Positions 1 through 12,175 of a stretch of 64,000 bases of DNA are shown piece by piece. The stretch covers positions 49,652,066 to 49,716,065 of the forward strand of contig NC_080042.1 in NCBI RefSeq assembly GCF_012489685.1. Reading direction: 5' to 3'. A program made the position numbers and the translations under genes. The notes below the pieces were generated by a model. That model saw only the letters and a program-made list of their open reading frames with translations. It was not told where the DNA came from and did no database searches. The stretch comes from Lotus japonicus. Lineage: Eukaryota > Streptophyta > Magnoliopsida > Fabales > Fabaceae. Numbering within the stretch: the stretch's first letter is position 1; each line of letters opens with the position of its first letter.

Positions 1-202
1 TGATGCAAAAAATTTAACATATTGAGTAAAATCAATAATATATATTTGGATGATATAAAAATTAAAGCGGGATAAATATAATACTTAAAAAAATTATATT
101 TAAAAAAATCTCATAAGGAAACGAATGTCATGTTATGTGTTTAACTCGTTATGTCCCTGTGCACGCGCTTTAGTGGCTAATTTTTTGTTGCTCATGTTGT
201 AG

Positions 203-503
203 GAGTATGAGTTACCTGTCTACTTTAACCTTGAGAGGTTCTGGGTTGATCATGCAAGGGCTTATACATGCATCGTATATTCTTAGGGAGGTGGAGATTA
301 AGGACTTTAAAGGATCAAACAATGAGATTAGTATGCTTACCTATTTCATTACTACTGGTAGAGCCTTGAGAAAAATTACTATCAACATATCAAAGGATGA
401 TGTTGTAGATCAAGATGGGAGGTTGGATTCTTACTACCGTAGCATGACAGAAATGTTAAGGTCTCAAAGGGTTTCAAGAGACTTAGAGATTTCAATTTTT
501 TAA
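203..503 (+). CDS. Last exon of an F-box/FBD-type protein gene (partial)
   Basis: An open frame runs to a TAA at 501-503. It translates to a hydrophobic/charged beta-type segment containing VEIKDFKGSNNEISML and a following TGRALRKITINIS block. This matches the FBD region at the C-terminus of plant F-box/FBD/LRR proteins, which recruit substrates to SCF ubiquitin ligases. A 3' splice acceptor (TTGTAG) sits just before position 203, and AT-rich sequence before it would be intron, so the F-box and LRR exons should lie left of the window. The first Met at 207 is probably internal rather than a start. Whether the gene is functional cannot be judged from one exon. The family call rests on recognised motif wording, not on a search. 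Confidence 0.65.
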
Positions 504-615
504 TGGAAAAAATGTACAAGCCAGTGAGGGTGTATACTAAGAAGAAGATAGATGTGAAAATGAAATTAAGGTGAATTAGAGGGGATTAAGTATATTTTGG
601 GTGTTTAAAGCATGA
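504..615. other. 3' flank of the FBD exon
   Basis: Short purine-rich 3' untranslated or intergenic sequence between the FBD stop codon and the LINE target duplication. No further coding signal seen. Confidence 0.4.
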
Positions 616-630
616 TGATTGACTCGTTGA

Positions 631-980
631 TTTTTTTTTTTGATAAGCCAACACATTGCATTTAACCAGCACAAGGGGTGCTAACCCAAATACAATGAGA
701 GAAAATTCTGTCAAAAAACAGAGAACAAAGGTACAATAGGGAGAAAACAGTAAACCAGAAAATGAAAAATACATGAAGACACCCCGCAAAAAGGCTACAA
801 ATTATTGTGTCTTCACAGCCTATTCCTAGAAATCTAGCAGCAAAGATCCACCGCTGATTTATTGCCTCCAAACCATCCCATTAACAAACCGCAGCAATAT
901 TGTGTGCCACCCTCATACATAACACGCCCCAACATCCAGATAGTATGTCCAACCACTATAAAGAAAGAATGCATAACCGC
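631..980 (-). mobile_element. 5'-truncated LINE (non-LTR retrotransposon) tail
   Basis: A 350-bp insert is flanked by perfect 15-bp direct repeats TGATTGACTCGTTGA at 616-630 and 981-995. It starts on the plus strand with an 11-T run, which is the poly(A) tail of a minus-strand copy. The sequence next to the tail reads, on the minus strand, TTGGCTTATCA followed by A's, which resembles the 3' ends of plant L1 LINEs. Target-primed reverse transcription explains all three features: long duplication, poly(A) and 5' truncation. No Pol III A/B boxes were recognised, so a SINE is less likely. Confidence 0.78.
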
Positions 981-995
981 TGATTGACTCGTTGA

Positions 996-2300
996 TGATT
1001 GTTTGAAAGTAATGTGTTTGTTTTAATGTTGTTTTAATTTATCTTTAATTATCTAATTTATGATGCTTAATTGATTGTTAAAACTTATTTTGACTAATTT
1101 AAATTTAAAAAAAATAATTTTATCTAACCATTTCAATACTTCTTTTATCTTAAATAAGTGTCTTCACATGGGATAACTGTAATCGAGTCAGAATTTTCCA
1201 CACTCAAACTAGATCTCACCGTGAGTGTTTTTTTCTATACGCCAAACTTAATCTCCATAGTTCACTAATTTGGAATCAAGCATATTCATTTTAACCAAAC
1301 CACCCTGATGACTTTTGTTCTATATTTTTTAACACTTTTGTTTTTTGAATTTCTTAATCAAATCAATCTCAACTTAAAAACGACGAAAATTACAAAGAGA
1401 ATTAGTTCAAAAATTAATATTTTATTATAGTGTTAATGATATTGATGTATGTCATTTCTCTAGGAAAATACATATATATATATATATATTCAAAATAAAA
1501 TAGACTTGGTTCAAAGAGATTAATCTATCGATAATTCTAATAATATTAATGATATTAATGATATGGCGTATAATTATGTCTTCAATTATTTTTACAGTTT
1601 GAATATTGGCTGGGCATTGCCGATTGCTCATGGACCTTGTCTTGGCATTGCTCATCAACTAAAATTAGGTAGTTTCTCAAACAGTAGAGACTGAATTCAA
1701 AATTTGCTCCGAGGAGAGATCATTTTCAAACCTAGCATATTATACAAGGACTAAAACCTTATTAAACCCTAAAATAATTTAGAATATTTAGATGATACTA
1801 TAAATATGAAATGTCAGTTATTAAATACAAAATTTTATATTATACTAATATCATATTCAAAAAAAAATATTAATATCATTAAATAAAGATTTTAAATGGT
1901 AATTTTGTATTTAAGTAATATTTTAATAGAATTAATTCATTATTACTAATTATTTCATATATATTTATATTTATTGATTATCTACTATATATATATATGT
2001 ATATAGTAAAAATTATTTGAATAGTTATTAAAGAAAGAATTAATAGTGTATATAGTAAAGAATTATTTAGAATCCTACCTATTGTATATTTTGACCATAT
2101 TAATATCTATTCAGTTTTAAAATTAAATTTATGGTACTATTAATAATACATAAATAAATCAATTAATATTTACAATAAATATTATCCCTTTTATAATTTT
2201 TTGATAAAAATAAAAACAATTGTTAATCTCAAGGTTCAATTTTCAACTTTGTCTACTCTATCCATCTTGTTGTTTAACTTCAACGAGACTTGCTTCTCTC
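996..2300. other. AT-rich spacer with a (TA)n run
   Basis: About 1.3 kb of AT-rich sequence with a TA microsatellite near 1470-1490 and another TA-rich patch near 1986-2005. Only short open frames without recognisable motifs. No gene or intact element seen. Confidence 0.6.
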
Positions 2301-3165
2301 ATGAACATCTCTCCTCCATTAAATTTATTGTGCCAACTAATCCTTCATGTCGAACTCATTATAGAGACCCTGTCATGGCTTTTAGTGAAAACCCTTCTAG
2401 GAATCAAATGCGTGAGTAAGACCTTGAACACACTCATTACCTATGATCCCAGCTTCATCATTACCTCTTATCCCATGTGCATATGAAACTTTCTCATCGG
2501 TTCTTGCAATGGCTGGATTTGCATACTCGGTCTTTCTTTCAACGACAGGATCCGGGAGGATTGGCTTTGTTTCCGGAACCCTGCTACTAGGTTGATATCT
2601 AAAAAGTACTAGAACTTTCATGCTAATATCCACTCGACAAATTTCACCTTTGGCTCTGATAATTAAACTGACACTTACAAGGTGGTGTGTTTCCAGAAAC
2701 TGAATGGTGGAGTGAATTTGAGTGGCACTCATAAATGGATAGCACTTAATGATAATATCACTCATTTTTATGATCTAGAGGTTGCTAGTATTGAGAAATT
2801 CTCGATTCTTTCTCTTGATTTGGGTACCGAAAAATACAACCAATTTTCACTTCCTAAGGGTTTTGATGAAAATCCCTTTGTAGAGCCGAAAGTTGAGGCT
2901 TTGATGGATTGTCTATGCTTTTGTCATGTTTGGGAAAAAATCTCATTTTTTTATTTCGCAGATGAAGGATTTTGGGGTTGAAAACTCTTGGACTCAGTTG
3001 TTCAAGATTAGTTACCAAGACGTTTAAACTCAACTCTTTGACTTTGAAAATCTGTATCAATTGCTTCCATTGTGCCCCTATAATGTTCATACACTGATTT
3101 TTTCATATTCTGATTGTGATCGTGCAATAATATTTAATAGGAGAGAAAATAGAGCAGAGTTTGAT
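2301..3165 (+). pseudogene. Decayed F-box/FBA (F-box/kelch-like) gene
   Basis: Pieces of one F-box protein lie in order on the plus strand but in different frames. The F-box itself is at about 2370-2470 (ELIIETLSWLLVKTLLGIKC, then VSKTLNTLITYDPSF). An NPATR motif and the FTFGSDN..TDTYKVV block follow at about 2570-2690. The FBA region (GTHKWIALND, ISLDLGT-like, ALMDCLCF) is open at 2682-2950. After a frameshift near 2950, DFGVENSWTQLFKISYQ continues to a stop near 3026, and LPLCPYNVHTLIF resumes from 3061. Intact relatives bind Skp1 through the F-box and substrates through FBA. At least two stops and two frame changes make this copy non-functional. The ATG at 2301 is the first in frame with the F-box and is only a nominal start. 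Confidence 0.75.
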
Positions 3166-4060
3166 AAAAATAAGAGTGACACAAGAAAGGCAGGTTTGAA
3201 TTGTGTCTTTTGGAAACAACATTTTCAAAACTTTTGCTCACAAAAATATAAGTTCTTAAATCGTTTTGGAAAGAGTTTTGTTGAGTGGATTGATTTTAGC
3301 GTTTTTCACAGATAAATAACAATAGTAAGAAAAATCAGCACAATGGATTTTTATCTTGGTTCACCCAATATTGGAAGGCTACGTCCAGGCCTTGACATTC
3401 ACCAAGATTTCACTAAGTATTAAACATGACTTCTCCCAATATTAGACATGACTTCTCCCAACAAGTATTCGATAGGACTCACCCGAACAAGTATTCGAAA
3501 TAACTCCTCCCAACAAGTATTCTATAGGACTCCTCCTAGTATTCTACACGACTACTCCCAAATCTAACAGGATTTTTGTTCTACTTTGATTCTCTTCCTC
3601 AAGAGGGAAGTAGATAGTTTTAAGCTCAGGTAACTCTTATACAAATGTGTAAATTTGATGCTAATGGGCTCAAGAGTATTTCAGAGAAGATATAACACTA
3701 AGATGCTATGATTTCGTGTGAAGAACTAGCTATTCGTTGTTGGCTTGAAAGCTTTGAAGATAGATGAAATTATTAATTTGTCCAGTTGAGTAGTCTTCTA
3801 TTTGTAATGCTTCAGATGGATTCCTTGAACGTTGATGACCCTCGAAGCTTTGATCATCCTTGTGTCTGCAGAGTACAACTGTCATTTGCCTAACATTAAA
3901 TGTTTTTTCTCGTTGTTGTACTTGTCTCAGAGAAAATCTTTCAAAAAGTGTTCCAAGTGTTAGGTGAGATTTCTCGAGCAGTGGATATTCTATCTTCTAG
4001 AAGAGAGTCTAGGGTTGATAGGTGGTTGTCCGATTTGATATTCTATCTTCTTGTTTTGTC
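3160..4060 (-). mobile_element. Ty1/copia LTR remnant, minus orientation
   Basis: Contains GGTTCACCCAATATTGGAAG and repeated ACTTCTCCCAACAAGTATTC-like units (3425-3560). These are the reverse complement of the tandem GGGAGAAGTCATGT units in the copia LTR at 33650-33840. The combination of 'accept your host' LTR wording and the shared tandem units argues for a second, diverged copy in the opposite direction. Both ends are uncertain and no coding part is attached. Confidence 0.5.
3425..3560 (-). repeat. Degenerate about 21-bp tandem units
   Basis: Five or so imperfect copies of a unit reading ACTTCTCCCAACAAGTATT on the plus strand. The same unit occurs inverted at 33650-33840. Confidence 0.6.
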
Positions 4061-5089
4061 GCAACTCTCGTGATCACTTTCTTTTCCTTGATTTTTGGCT
4101 TAGTTGGTCCAACAGATCTCTTTTGTTTCTTCAACTAAGTGTCGTGTGTGTAGTTGAACGCTAAGAGCCTCATACCATGCTGACTTCAGACCACGTAGTT
4201 TGCTTTCAGGATGATGATGCCTCTTAACTGGTTCCTTGGACGATAGAGATTACGGACATTTAACTTCCTTGAAAAGCTTCCTTCCCACCTGTGTACCAAA
4301 AGCTACCTAAGGGTTTTGAACTGGAGGGATGGCGTAGATGACTATTTTTTAAGAACGTTTTAATTTTAGCCATTAATTTTGATTTAAAGGCTAAAAATGA
4401 TCTCTTTCACTCTTACTTACATAAGGAACCCTCGTGCTACTTTATTTGATACATCGGAAAGATAAACTACAACCCTCCAGGATTGATCATTGGACTTTCC
4501 CTCCCCAACCCATATGTCAGGCAACTCTTACCACTTGAGTTATCTTTCGTGGACACCCTCGTGTCAATTGATATGCTCTCAATGATAATATATTATTTTC
4601 ATCTGTAAATAGGATATTTTTATTTACAACCAATTAGATTTAAAAAATTTACCACATCAATTAATGATATTAAATAAAAATATATATAAATAAATAAAAA
4701 TATTTTTTCACATGTACAAAATCTTATCTAATTAATTAACAATGTAATAAATATTTAAATTATCTATCCATATTTTGAAAAAAAAATTGTCACTCCAGAT
4801 ACCTTTTTCACATTCATTTAAGTCCTAAATGTATAGAATATTAATATTAATTCATCTCTAAATTGTTAAGTTAATTGAGACAAATTTGATTAACAAAATA
4901 TAATTTTTTTGAAGTTTTTTTAACAAAATATATACATTCAGGTATTAAGGATAACCATGTGAAATCACCCGCTTAAAATTAAATGATGGAATTGAACTTG
5001 GTGTGAGGAGTAGGATGTATTGATTAATGAGATCCAAAGCTACTTTTAGGGTCTCTTGGTGGCTGATGTTGGGCTCCCGTGAACTTCTT
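4061..5089. other. Unassigned spacer
   Basis: About 1 kb without a recognisable gene. The part around 4440-4560 resembles a dispersed plant repeat ending in CACTTGAGTTATCTTTCGTGGACA-like wording, but I could not assign it. The remainder is AT-rich. Confidence 0.45.
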
Positions 5090-5889
5090 TTCACCATGAG
5101 GGATTCCCATATATTCCCATGTGGAGCGTGAGCTTCTAGACCTTCTGATGATCAAGGAGGATGTCTGCCAAGCTTTTATGTCCAAGAAATCTTGCTCAAT
5201 ATATGCCGAGCTTGGATGGGTTCCAACCCTTCTTCTTCAAGAAGTATTGGAACCTAGTTGGAGATGACCTGTGGAAAGTAGTGAAGGATGCTTTTGAGCG
5301 GGGGACACTAGAGGATCTTCTTTTGGAAACTCTTATTGTTCTCATTCCCAAAGTTGATAACCCCTCAACCGTAAAAGAGTTTCGGCCAATTAGTCTATGT
5401 AACGTGATGTATAGACTAGTGACCAAAGTGATTGTTAATAGCGTTTGCCCTTTGCTTAATCAGCTTATTGGACCTATGCATAATAGTTTTCTCCCTAGGA
5501 GAGGTACTATGGATAATGCTTTTCTAGCCCAGGATATTATTCATTGCATGGGGTCTTCCATGGCTTATAAGGGTAACCTAGCTTTTAAAATTGACTTAGA
5601 AAAAGCACATGATAGCATCTCTTGGTCCTTCTTGGAGGAGACTTTGCTCCTCTTTGGGTTTTCGGCGAGGTTGGTGGCTCTTATTATGTGGTATGTTAGT
5701 GGTTCAAATCTTGCTATCTTGTGGAATGGGATTTCCTTCTGGCTTTCAAATCAAGGAGAGATCTTAGGCAAGGTGATCCGCTGTTTCCCTACCTTTTTGT
5801 GTTCTTCATGGAGCGCCTGTCGGTAAAGATCTACCAGTTGGTGGATTCTGGAGCCTGGAAGCCTATTAGGATTGCTCTACGAGGGCCTC
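5090..5889 (+). pseudogene. LINE reverse transcriptase, 5' piece
   Basis: Encodes the N-terminal half of a plant L1-type reverse transcriptase: DGFQPFFFKKYWNLVGDDLW, LIVLIPKVDNPSTVKEFRP, ISLCNVMYRLVTKVIVN, FLPRRGTMDNAFLAQDIIH and AFKIDLEKAHDSISW. A frameshift near 5740-5760 moves the frame to DLRQGDPLFPYLFVFFMERL. The catalytic FADD-type box is missing here because a 24.6-kb element is inserted at 5889/5890; it appears (as FANDVLLF) at 30,480. The first Met at 5161 is internal to the RT domain, so the original ORF began further left. Frameshift, N-for-D substitution in the catalytic box and insertions show that this copy is dead. Confidence 0.85.
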
Positions 5890-7220
5890 TGTTGGTCGAT
5901 TCGCAAGTGTACGAATACCTCCGGGTTTTAAAATATCGAACCACATGGATTGTGAGTGAGAATTGTTGATTTAAGCCTAAAGTTTGCAAGTTCTTAAAGC
6001 AGTAAATTTCAAAGATTGGTTTTGGTTGATTGTGACAAAAGTTTTGCAAAAGAGCAATGATGAATAAGTTGTGAAAAACAAATGATGGAAAATTTCCTTG
6101 GGTTCTTGATCATCTAATCCATTTTAGTCCACCTATCCTATGCATGTGAAACCTTGATTCAACTCTTGTTGTTAAAGCCTATGTACTTACTAGTTGATTC
6201 CTCACAAAAGTAAATCTCTCAAACTGAAAGATAAGTCCAATTCCTTGTGTACTTAAACATTCATAAGAGGTATAATATCATGTATAATCAGGCCAACAAA
6301 ACCCTACCCTCACTCTATTCCTAGAAGCAAGTATAGAAGGACCTATTCCAATTCATGTCCCTAAATCATAACAAATTTCCATTTGATTATAATCTAGCCT
6401 ATAGCAAAGGTGCACCAAAGCTAAACATGTAATAAGGAATTGAAATACAAGATTGAATCAAGACTCATGCATAGAGATAGGATTTAACAAACTAAAATTT
6501 CATAGAATCTCTTAACCCAAAGCAAAAAGAGAACTAGCCACTCATGGCTAGTGGATTCATGAAGAAAATGTAAATAAAACCTGAGAAAAAGTACAAGTTG
6601 GAAACCTCCCTTGGCCCCAAAGTTCTCCTCAGCTCTCAAACTTGATCAAAAATGAGTAAAATGTCAAAATGTATCAAAGAAATTGGCCTAAGCCTTATTT
6701 ATAGGCAAATTACACGAAACTGGGCGCTCAGGCGCCAATTCAGAGCGCCTGAGCGCCAATTGCATGTTGAAAAACATGCCTCTGGACCCTATTGGCGCCT
6801 AGGCGCCCACTCCCAGCGCCTAGGCGCTTAAGCTCGCCTGAAAAGGACTTTTTGGCTTCTGAAACTCCTCTTTTCAATCCTCTTTAAGTTCTTCATCAAT
6901 TCCATGCTTCTTGGCCTTCTTTCTCCTACAGTTTCTGCACTCCAAACCTAACCAACAAGACAAGGAAGATTCTAGAAGCTCCAAGAGCTCATTAGCACAA
7001 GAGGTCCTTCATAAAACACAACAAAACCATGCAAGTCCTAAACTTTACTTAAAATGCAAGAAAACTACCTATAAAACTACTAAATTGCCAAAACAAAATA
7101 AAGACTAAAGAAAAGAATAAAAATGCATGAGAATGCATGAAACACTACATGAGACTCAACAAAAAGACTCAAAACAAACAAAGAAATGACCCTAAAAACA
7201 CTACTAAAACAGGGTCATCA
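5890..7220 (-). repeat. W 3' LTR
   Basis: 1,331-bp copy of the W LTR in minus orientation (TG...CA). A TATA-like box (TATAAATAA on the minus strand) lies near 6695-6705. A cluster of GGCGCC/AGGCGCT palindromes lies at 6720-6832, just downstream of it in LTR transcription terms or within the promoter. It is matched by 29130-30463 with a 3-bp gap near 6504. Confidence 0.93.
6720..6832. repeat. GC-rich palindrome cluster in W LTR
   Basis: Four interleaved inverted units built from GGCGCTCAGGCGCC and GGCGCCTAGGCGCC, able to fold into stem-loops, in otherwise AT-rich sequence. Repeated in the other LTR at 29963-30072 and, with different spacing, in the W interior at 26190-26305. Confidence 0.8.
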
Positions 7221-8064
7221 CACCACTATACTCAACGACAGCTCGCCCTCGAGCGTAAATAACACTCGCTTGCCCACAAGCGCAAGAAATGCTCCCACAC
7301 AAGTGCTCTCAACAAGGAATACCTCACAAAAACAGGGGGACAAAGTAATCACAACTAGTTCCAAGAGAAAGACCCAACAACCTACTTCATGCATCTTTTG
7401 AAAAGAGAAGAGTGTAGAGTCTGTTCATGAGAAGCATTTAGATCTACAAATCCTAGGATGAGATGTTCATTTAGTGCACTGAGCACACAAGCAAGTTCAT
7501 AGGTCCTGAATGTCATTCACTCAATAGCAACAAAGATTAATCATGCAAATATTCAAAGAGACTTTTAAAAGGGTTGAAACATTGGCTTGGCGAAACATGA
7601 TGGTGGTTGGTCCCTAAAGGAATTCTAGTCTTTCAAGCACATTGAGTGTGGTCCTCTTCTAATAACCCCGGAGCTTACAACACACTTTTTTTACAAGTCT
7701 CTTGCACCCATCTTTTCAAACTTTTTCCTTTTTTTTTTCCAACTCCAACTTTTGGTTAGGAGTTCTTTTTCTTTCCATTTTTTTTCACTGATTTTTCTTT
7801 TTGGGGCAAGAGACTATTTCTCATTTTTCCAGCTCCATACAACACAACAAGGACCATCACTCCCCACTATTCCAACCAAACATCCGTCCCAAAAACTTGG
7901 CTACAACAAATTCTCCAATAAGGCTCAAATGGGACAACTAAGGACAATGTTCAAACAACAAATTCAGAATCTCAAGAAATCCTACAAGTCTCAAGAATAA
8001 AGCAAGAATCACTAAGCATGCTATGAGTGAAATTAACGCAGAACCAAGAATTGCAAGTGAGTCA
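7221..8064 (-). other. W 3' untranslated region, part 1
   Basis: Non-coding interior of W next to its 3' LTR. It has no long open frame. The purine bias next to the LTR is weak on the minus strand (GAGTATAGTGGTG), so the polypurine tract is not convincing. It continues at 11818-12175 after the Z solo LTR. Confidence 0.6.
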
Positions 8065-11000
8065 TGTAAGACCCAAGATTTTAAGCTTAGAATAAGTGGA
8101 AGAGATTTCCATTTACGATTAGGTTTGATGTATTGAGAAGGGAAACCTGAACAAGAGTTTATTTAATGAAATAAATTTATGAAGGAGAAAGTTCAGGAAA
8201 AGTCTAATGATTGTATCCGAATCGATAAAAGGTATAGCACGATCGTTACACGCTTAAACCTAGGTCAGAAACCCTAGTATATAGCTAGTTTTCACTTATA
8301 GGCACGATGGAAGTTAATTCCAAAAATCTTCAGAGAAATTTTAGAACTTCTCTTTTTCCATATATCACAATCGTTTCGAGGCGAAACTCTAGGATCTACG
8401 AACGTCCGATTCCAATCATCGGAAGTTTGCCGAAACCAAAACCCTGGTATTTCAAAACCCTAGAATCACCCGACAATGAAGACTTTTTCTATTCAGAGCT
8501 TCAAATGAAGATTCTACACGCGTACACCCATTTCTCTTGATGATTTCAATCTTTCTTCAGAAGGAAGTTTTCTATTCCGACATCCAATGCAAAAAGCAAC
8601 TTATCGGGTAAAATAGTTTTACACCGACTTTGCATTAGTTACCAAAAATACAAGGAGACCTCATTTTAGTTTTGGAATTCTTTCGCCAAAACATATCTTA
8701 GAATTCACGGAGAATGAAGCCGGAAAAATCAGATTCGCGAAACTTTCATTTTACCGCGTTTTTCCATCCTCTATATATAGCAAGAAAGGTGAGAAAAATC
8801 ACAAAAACTCCTCCATTTCTCTCCCAAATCCGCGAGCTCCATTGAAGAGGAAGGAAGAAGAGCTTTTGTTCATTTCTTGCTTGATCGTCGATTAATCAAT
8901 TGCTACTTCAAGGTGTCGAGGTATAGTCGCTAATTCTTACCTGTGATCGCTTTTTCTATAGCTTTTCTCTATGTCTTTCTGAGCTCATAGTTTTGAGGTT
9001 TTTGCAAAACTATCCTGAATACTTCATTTTTGATTCTAAATCTCTTCCTTATGTGCCCAAGAGCACTTCTGCCGGATTAGTTTTTCCGTTATGTCGCCGA
9101 AATTCCGCCGGAATCAATTTATGCCTCAAATACCCATTTTTGGAGTAAAGCTTCGTCCTTTGGGCTGAAAACTATCGCCTTAGCTTAGTGCTAGTACGAT
9201 TAGTTGTCTTAAACGTCGTTGGTGACGTCCCTGTCAAATTTGCTTTTTGGGATTTCAGTTTTGAAATTCTAAGTTAAAAATCATGACCAAAATACCCCTG
9301 CGACAGTTTTTGATCCGATAATTTTTTCGAGTTTAGAATACCCTTAGTTACGGCTAATGATAGCATAGGAACCAAGTTTGATCGAAGAAAAATCGAACCC
9401 TACAATTACCAAAAGTGGCCGAGCACTCTAAGGGGGGAGGGGGAAAATTCCTTTTTCGAAAACTTGTTCTTTCGCGCTAGATTATCGTACCTCGGAGTAT
9501 GTAATACTTCGGGTAATCTTAGTGAGCATTGATAGCCTAGTTTTCGATAGATTCTGATAGTATTTCTGTGGTTTTGCTCTAAAGGTGATTTTGAGGAATT
9601 CCCAGAGGAGCAAGGCTTTGATTGTGAAGAAGTGTTAGAAGATCATCCTGGAGAACCTACAGGTGAGGGCTTCTCACTGAATCTCTAGATAATGCTTAGG
9701 GTCGATGCTTTCGACATTGTTTACTGTTTATGCACTTGTTTGTGTTTGATTGGAAAAATGTTGTCTGAGGCTTCGGCTGACAATGTAGATGATTCATCTA
9801 CTGAATGCTTTTGAGAGTGAATTACATGCTAAGTGCTCATTGGGTAATTTAGGATGTGTGATGCATGCCTTATATGCTAAGTGCTACGTGGTTTTTTTTT
9901 TTTTTTTTTTTGCTTAATATGTTGATATATGACATGTTGATTGGTTGTGCTGAGTTAATTATGCTTTTGCAATGAAATCTGTGATTCTGAGTAGTGAGAA
10001 TAGCGGGCAGGTCATGCCGATTTTATTTTGAGAGTTTTGAGAAATTTGATAGGACGAATGAGATTCGGGCCTTGTTATGGTGTTCCATGGATCGAGACAT
10101 TCTCTGGTGTTATTTGGGGATTAGGAGATCCCGAGAACTTATAAGATTTTGCGATAAGACTAAAAGGATATTATTTTGTAAAGAAAACTCATAACACATT
10201 AAACAACCTCTAAATCTTCAAATAATGATAACAAACTCGAAAGGAAGCTTAGGATGCAAATCTTAGTTTTTGGAAAACGAGAAGTGTCGTCGGATCCAAG
10301 TGTTGAGGAAGTTGAGAAGTATTGAGTATGTTGATGCTCTTGTGCTGTTGGAGCAGCTGTGTTGTTGGGCTATCCGGGGGATAAGTCCGGGAAATTGATA
10401 GTTTCCGAGTATGTTGATACTCTTGCTCGTTGGGCAGTTTTGACCATCGGATTGAGATGAGTCGGATGATTTGGAGATCACCATGAGTTATGTGTTGTTG
10501 TGAATATGTGTTTTTTGTCGCAGAATCGACTGTTACCTTAGGGTAAGTTTTTAGAGATATTAATTTAGCTAGAACACGTGGCGACGTGTCGAGTGAGATC
10601 GGAGACGTTGTTTGACTAATCATCCCGCATTCATGCAACATTAATGGGGTATTAACACAGGACGTACTCTGGACCTCGTCGGTTTCCAAAATGGTCATAA
10701 GACCCGGAATGCCGTGTAAGAGCGTTTGTAGACGACTCTTGTAGCAGACCAAAATGGCAGACCTTCGGGTTTACTGCTGATCTGACTACCTTTGTGTGGT
10801 GTAAGAGGCACGCGGGCAGAAATGGTCCCACCGTTGCTGGTTCTAGGATTGATCCGTTTGATGTCCATCCGTTTTCCGGAATGCATTTGGTTAACTGGGT
10901 TAACCGTCATATCATTTCATGCAACATGCATACTGACTTAGTTGCTGAGTGTGATTGATAATTGATAATCCTATTTGATGCATGTTAAGTGTTATTATTG

Positions 11001-11817
11001 TCGTTTATGTGCTTTATGGAATATGCAACCCTAGGATGTTATCCCTAGCTATAAGCCTAAGTGGCTATTCTATTGTCTGTATCTATCGGTGCTATTAATT
11101 ACATAATTCTTTGGAGTTGACCCTCGCGTCTTCTGTATGTGTTTTGGCGGACTACGCCCTTTGTCAGATGTCCATGGCGGACTAGTTCATGATGGTTCAC
11201 CCTTTGGGGGGAACTAGAGTTGAGATGCTGGAACAGGAGCGCATCGCGGTAGCGAGAGAAGGACGGATGGTGTACATAGACTAGGTCGTTCTGGATTCGG
11301 ATTCAGACAACGATCATGCTAGCACGTAGGACTGAGTGCTAGTGTGAGCTCCTCGAGATGGGATTAGTGTAGGAGTAGAGTCTTAGCTTTGAACATCATT
11401 TATTTCTTTGGGGACAGGGTAGTTTCCCACCTATAGCTTTTGGTGTGGTTTCTTTACGGGAATCACAGAGAGTTGGTTGGACTTAGGAGGTCTTGTTTCA
11501 GGCCGATTGGGCTAACTTATTCTCGTTTTGAGGTTTGTGTTGCGGACACTTCACCTCTACTTTGGTCTGTACTTATTGCCTACGGGCGTTACTCTCTTTT
11601 CTCACTTCCCGTCACCGGAGGTTTACTCGTGACGAGGTTGCTACTTACAGTGGGGGCTGTAATATATATATTGTGTATTAGTTCTGCTATCTCTCGCATT
11701 TGCGTTTATTTATTTTAGTCTTGTTTATATTATCAAAAAAAGAAAATATATTCACGTTTTTCCGCATTAAGTTTCTTTTGGTTACTAAAGTGACGCCACC
11801 GAAATCGGGGTGTTACA
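8065..11817 (+). mobile_element. Family-Z solo LTR (Tekay-like), 3.75 kb
   Basis: Begins TGTAAGACCCAAG and ends GGGGTGTTACA, flanked by the duplication AGTCA (8060-8064 and 11818-11822). It is homologous end to end to the 4,139-bp LTRs of the Z element at 41221-51775, with no internal region attached, so it is a solo LTR left by unequal recombination. It has a TATATATAG box near 8775, a 20-T run near 9892-9911, and a degraded copy of the Z LTR ORF (11190-11328) with TAG codons and an in-frame deletion of about 320 bp. It lacks the 36-38-bp tandem repeats of the other Z copies. Confidence 0.92.
11190..11328 (+). pseudogene. Broken copy of the Z-LTR ORF
   Basis: Retains the wording DQ/EQ..ERIAVARE and VVLDSDSDNDHAST of the ORF intact at 45286-45816 and 50756-51286. 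A TGG-to-TAG change sits near 11185 and another TAG near 11282. About 106 codons are missing between copies of the hexamer CAGGAG, consistent with a short-repeat deletion. The reading frame is preserved across the deletion. Confidence 0.7.
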
Positions 11818-12175
11818 AGTCAGGATCCTCCAGAGAATTTTTATGGTGAAGGGTCAAAGATAGACCCTTAATGGACTCACACCGACTCCTTTCTCAAGAG
11901 ACACTCGAAAGACCGAAGTCTCTTCCTCTCTTTCCCAACATGCAATCACTCATCCCCAAAAACAACAACAAGTATTCACAAAAGCATTTTCAGAAACAGC
12001 ACAAGTAGGGAAGCAACTCTTTAGCTAAAAGCGCGTGAGTATAGGGAAGCAAAGACCCAAAAATAAAAACAAAACCAGCTAAAACAATGCATGATCAAAA
12101 GAAAACAAAATCTACAAATTGAAAATATGCTAAAAATGCATGACCTAAACTAAGAGTAGAGATACCTCAACATAG
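11818..12175 (-). other. W 3' untranslated region, part 2
   Basis: Continuation of the W interior between the Z solo LTR and the end of the env-like ORF. No coding signal beyond the ORF stop at 12176. Confidence 0.6.

Noticed and set aside
4440..4560. A possible SINE or tRNA-like sequence
   Set aside because: No proper box A/box B pair, no tail and no target duplication found; only a vague resemblance to dispersed repeats.
10249..10752. A 167-codon minus-strand ORF in the Z solo LTR, and similar 100-codon ORFs at 44286-44661 and 49756-50131
   Set aside because: Frames are not kept between the copies; the later ones are only translations of the tandem repeat.
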